A DNA stretch of 7,751 nt from an uncultured Prevotella sp. (GTDB taxonomy: Bacteria; Bacteroidota; Bacteroidia; Bacteroidales; Bacteroidaceae): assembly GCA_945788545.1 (NCBI GenBank), contig CALZMK010000056.1, positions 1 to 7,751 of the forward strand. The letters run 5' to 3'. This document shows, one piece after another, positions 5,635 to 7,751 of the stretch. The notes under the pieces were generated by a model. It ran no database searches. It was not told the origin of the DNA and worked only from the letters and a program-made list of their open reading frames with translations. The stretch's first letter is position 1. Each line of letters begins with the position of its first letter. Both the position numbers and the translations under genes were made by a program.

Positions 5635-7751
5635 TTATCTCACGATAACCTTTCTACCCTTGACTACATATACATCCTTGGCAAGGTCGTCAACTCTTGT
5701 CCATCCCGACCGCACATCCACAGTCTTGTAGAGAATACCAGTTGACTTGTATATCTTGACCTTTCCGGCCGTCTTGCTGAAGATATAGAGTGCGCCATCC
5801 TCAGAATAAACGGTCTGGTTGATGTCGCCAAAGCCGTAGAGCGTTTCCATGATGCCTACCTCACCGCCGTCAACACGCAGCGGAGCTGCCTTCGACGATG
5901 ATGTCGGAGACTTGGTGACGTATGCCTCAAACGGATATGCCGGCCGCAGGTTGGGCACGAATACGCTACCAGGCCTGTTAGTGCCATAGTCCGTCTTGTT
6001 GATCACCATCACCGTGTCGTTCTGTGCAAGATGAGCATAGTTCGGACGGAAGATATAGTCGTTCATCATGGCGGGATCGTCAAATGCCGAGGCTGTTGCA
6101 GGTATTGTCGCACCTTCAGCCATATAAGTGATGTCGCCATTGCCGCCGAGGATATATTCGTCGCCATAATCCTCGTTGTTGGGCATACATACTATATATC
6201 CCTTGTTGGCTACAATCTGTTCCGCCTTGGCAAAACCAGTGGAAGTCAACTCGCAAAGCCAGAACGGCTTGCCGCTTTCAGGATTCTTCTTATATGCCTC
6301 AAACGGCACACATTCTCCATTCTTAGAGTGAGATATCGAAGTGGGAGTAAATGGCAATGAGAGCGCCTCCCAACCTGTAAGCACGTTCTTCTCCGTAGGC
6401 AAGGTGTAAGTATGCCTGTAACTAATCTTGTCGGCAGTGAATTCCACCGGACAATAGAAGTTGGACAGAGCATCCGCATCAGAGAGAGTAATCTCGCTTG
6501 CCACACCATTGACAACCACATTGCGGAACTTACTGTTCTTATGGTCATCATTCTGCACATAGAGCAGAGCATTCACTGGAGTGATATCGCCCATGATGTT
6601 CTCAGGCACGGCGATGTCGGCATTCCATACCACGGCACCTATCGACCTTGCATCCTTAAGCAAGCTGTCGCCAGCCTCGGTGATGTCCGCAGGCGAAGAG
6701 AAACTGATGAGGTCGAGACCCTCGAACGCCTTCTCGGGCAACGTCTTTTCAGCTATCGTCACATTAGAGAGGTCGAGATACTTGGCTGCCTTCATGCCCT
6801 TGATAGTGGTGATGTCGGCAGCGTTCAGACTACCCTCAATGCTTACGTCGATAATCTTCTCCTTGCCACACCACTTATAAGCCTTCTCCAGTTCGCCTGC
6901 CTTGGTGACATAGGTCTTACCGCCGTTGTAGTAGGCAGTAGGCTCGAATGTCACGGTGGCATTGTTGAGATTGCTCTTGATGGCAACCGCCTTCACCGTG
7001 GATATTCCGTCGAGAATAACAGCATTGCCGTCATACTTGTCTGAATCATCCGACGGAGTATATCCGTTAGTGGTGTAATAGATGGCAGCACCATCGGTGG
7101 TGCATGCAAACTTCACGCTTCGTCCGTCATACTCCACTGTTACGGGAGCACAACTGAAGTAAGTGGGCTTATAACTTGCCACCGACGAGTTGAGACAATC
7201 GCTTGATATGGCAATCGCCTTAATCTCCCTGTTGTCGGTCAGAGTAAGCGCACCTGTATATTCTATAGATGTGGCAGAAGGAGTAGTTCCGCCGATTGTA
7301 TAGAATATCTTGGCATCCGTTGTGGCGCAAGTGATAGTCAGTTGCTTCTTAGTCTCGTCGAATGCCATTACAGGAGTCTTCGCCTTGATGAAGTCGATGT
7401 TATATGCCACTGTATCCGACTGGAACATACCGCTCTTGGCAGCCACTGCCAATATCTTGCAGTTCTTGGTGAGTTCAAACTCACTGCCTGTCTGTCGCGA
7501 CGGTGAGTCATAGCTCGGGTCATTGCCGTCGAGAGTGTAGTAGATGGTTCCACCGTCAGCTGATGTGATGGTCACCTTGTCCTTATATCCGTTGGCAGCC
7601 GAAGCCCTCTGCACCTGGAATGTAGGTTTCTTGCAGGTGTATTCGCTTGCATACAGATATGTTGTCTGCACCGAAGAATTGTCCAAATTATCCTTCTTTG
7701 CATAGAACGAGATAATCATGTCTGCCGTAAATGGTATCGGCTCCGTATAGA
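5635..7751 (-). CDS. Secreted/surface protein with chitobiase-type Fn3-associated repeats and a T9SS-like sorting tail (5' end outside window)
   Basis: The reading frame is open to the window edge (first full codon at 7749), so the ATG at 7719 is an internal methionine; 704 residues are visible. Numbering from 7749, three CHB_HEX_C_1/Fn3-associated repeats show TIYYTLDGNDPS (68-79), KIFYTIGGTTPS (147-158) and AIYYTTNGYTPS (222-233). The first visible residues (YTEPIPFTAD) are the end of a fourth. About residues 298-330 read like a leucine-rich element of BspA type (GSLNAADITTIKGM, YLDLSNVTI). A long beta-rich region follows. The last 59 residues (646-704), with ALYIFSKTAGKVKIYKSTG, DVYVVKG and final KVIVR, resemble the type IX secretion type A sorting domain. 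Such proteins are carried across the outer membrane and cleaved or anchored at the surface. The signal peptide and any catalytic domain would lie outside the window. The substrate is unknown, and binding of glycans is only a guess from the repeat type. Confidence 0.8.
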   Translation of the reverse strand, partial: YTEPIPFTADMIISFYAKKDNLDNSSVQTTYLYASEYTCKKPTFQVQRASAANGYKDKVTITSADGGTIYYTLDGNDPSYDSPSRQTGSEFELTKNCKILAVAAKSGMFQSDTVAYNIDFIKAKTPVMAFDETKKQLTITCATTDAKIFYTIGGTTPSATSIEYTGALTLTDNREIKAIAISSDCLNSSVASYKPTYFSCAPVTVEYDGRSVKFACTTDGAAIYYTTNGYTPSDDSDKYDGNAVILDGISTVKAVAIKSNLNNATVTFEPTAYYNGGKTYVTKAGELEKAYKWCGKEKIIDVSIEGSLNAADITTIKGMKAAKYLDLSNVTIAEKTLPEKAFEGLDLISFSSPADITEAGDSLLKDARSIGAVVWNADIAVPENIMGDITPVNALLYVQNDDHKNSKFRNVVVNGVASEITLSDADALSNFYCPVEFTADKISYRHTYTLPTEKNVLTGWEALSLPFTPTSISHSKNGECVPFEAYKKNPESGKPFWLCELTSTGFAKAEQIVANKGYIVCMPNNEDYGDEYILGGNGDITYMAEGATIPATASAFDDPAMMNDYIFRPNYAHLAQNDTVMVINKTDYGTNRPGSVFVPNLRPAYPFEAYVTKSPTSSSKAAPLRVDGGEVGIMETLYGFGDINQTVYSEDGALYIFSKTAGKVKIYKSTGILYKTVDVRSGWTRVDDLAKDVYVVKGRKVIVR

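Noticed and set aside
6412..7044. Plus-strand frame of 210 codons
   Set aside because: It is antisense to the surface-protein gene, whose repeats are clear on the minus strand; its composition shows no recognisable domain.
7717..7719. ATG as the start of the surface-protein gene
   Set aside because: The frame stays open to the window edge and the residues before it (YTEPIPFTAD) continue a chitobiase-type repeat; no signal peptide follows this ATG.

Overview
The window looks like chromosomal DNA of a Bacteroidales bacterium, most likely Prevotella-like. The evidence is: three minus-strand genes preceded by Bacteroidetes-type promoters (TAnnTTTG near -7, TTG or TTTG near -33, 19-20 bases apart); weak or absent Shine-Dalgarno sequences; a secreted protein ending in what looks like a type IX secretion sorting domain; and AAA ATPases of families common in Bacteroidales. 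The genus is inferred and was not tested.

All convincing genes lie on the minus strand, so the transcription order runs from high to low coordinates. (1) Positions 7749 to 5635 hold a large secreted or surface protein whose 5' end is cut off by the window edge. It has chitobiase/Fn3-associated repeats, a short leucine-rich-like part and a C-terminal sorting-like domain, and it ends at a strong intrinsic terminator (5579-5609). (2) Positions 5355 to 3505 hold an exported protein with its own promoter, an LPP20-like N-terminal part and a C-terminal half that reads as two NTF2/SnoaL-like units. (3) Positions 3538 to 3299 hold an open frame without a usable full-length start. It reads like the tail of a real protein and is probably a gene remnant; it contains two imperfect 29-base direct repeats. 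(4) Positions 3216 to 1606 hold an AAA-ATPase-like/PD-(D/E)XK nuclease-like protein (PF09820 + PF08011 type) with its own promoter. (5) Positions 1605 to 1289 are an AT-rich intergenic stretch holding the promoter of the last gene and a large inverted repeat whose arms look like promoters. (6) Positions 1288 to 8 hold an AAA_14/DUF4143 ATPase, also with a PD-(D/E)XK motif.

These are separately transcribed units rather than one operon. The upper half (5635-7751 and 3505-5355) is cell-envelope or secretion related. The lower half (8-3538) collects two intact ATPase-nuclease proteins plus a remnant, and looks more AT-rich and more like an accessory region. The two ATPase genes share an identical 14-base block over the 3' part of the -7 element and the bases after it, so they may share expression control. 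I see no CRISPR array, tRNA, rRNA, transposase or clear defence operon. The most notable undescribed items are the untracked coding remnant and the 31-base-arm inverted repeat.
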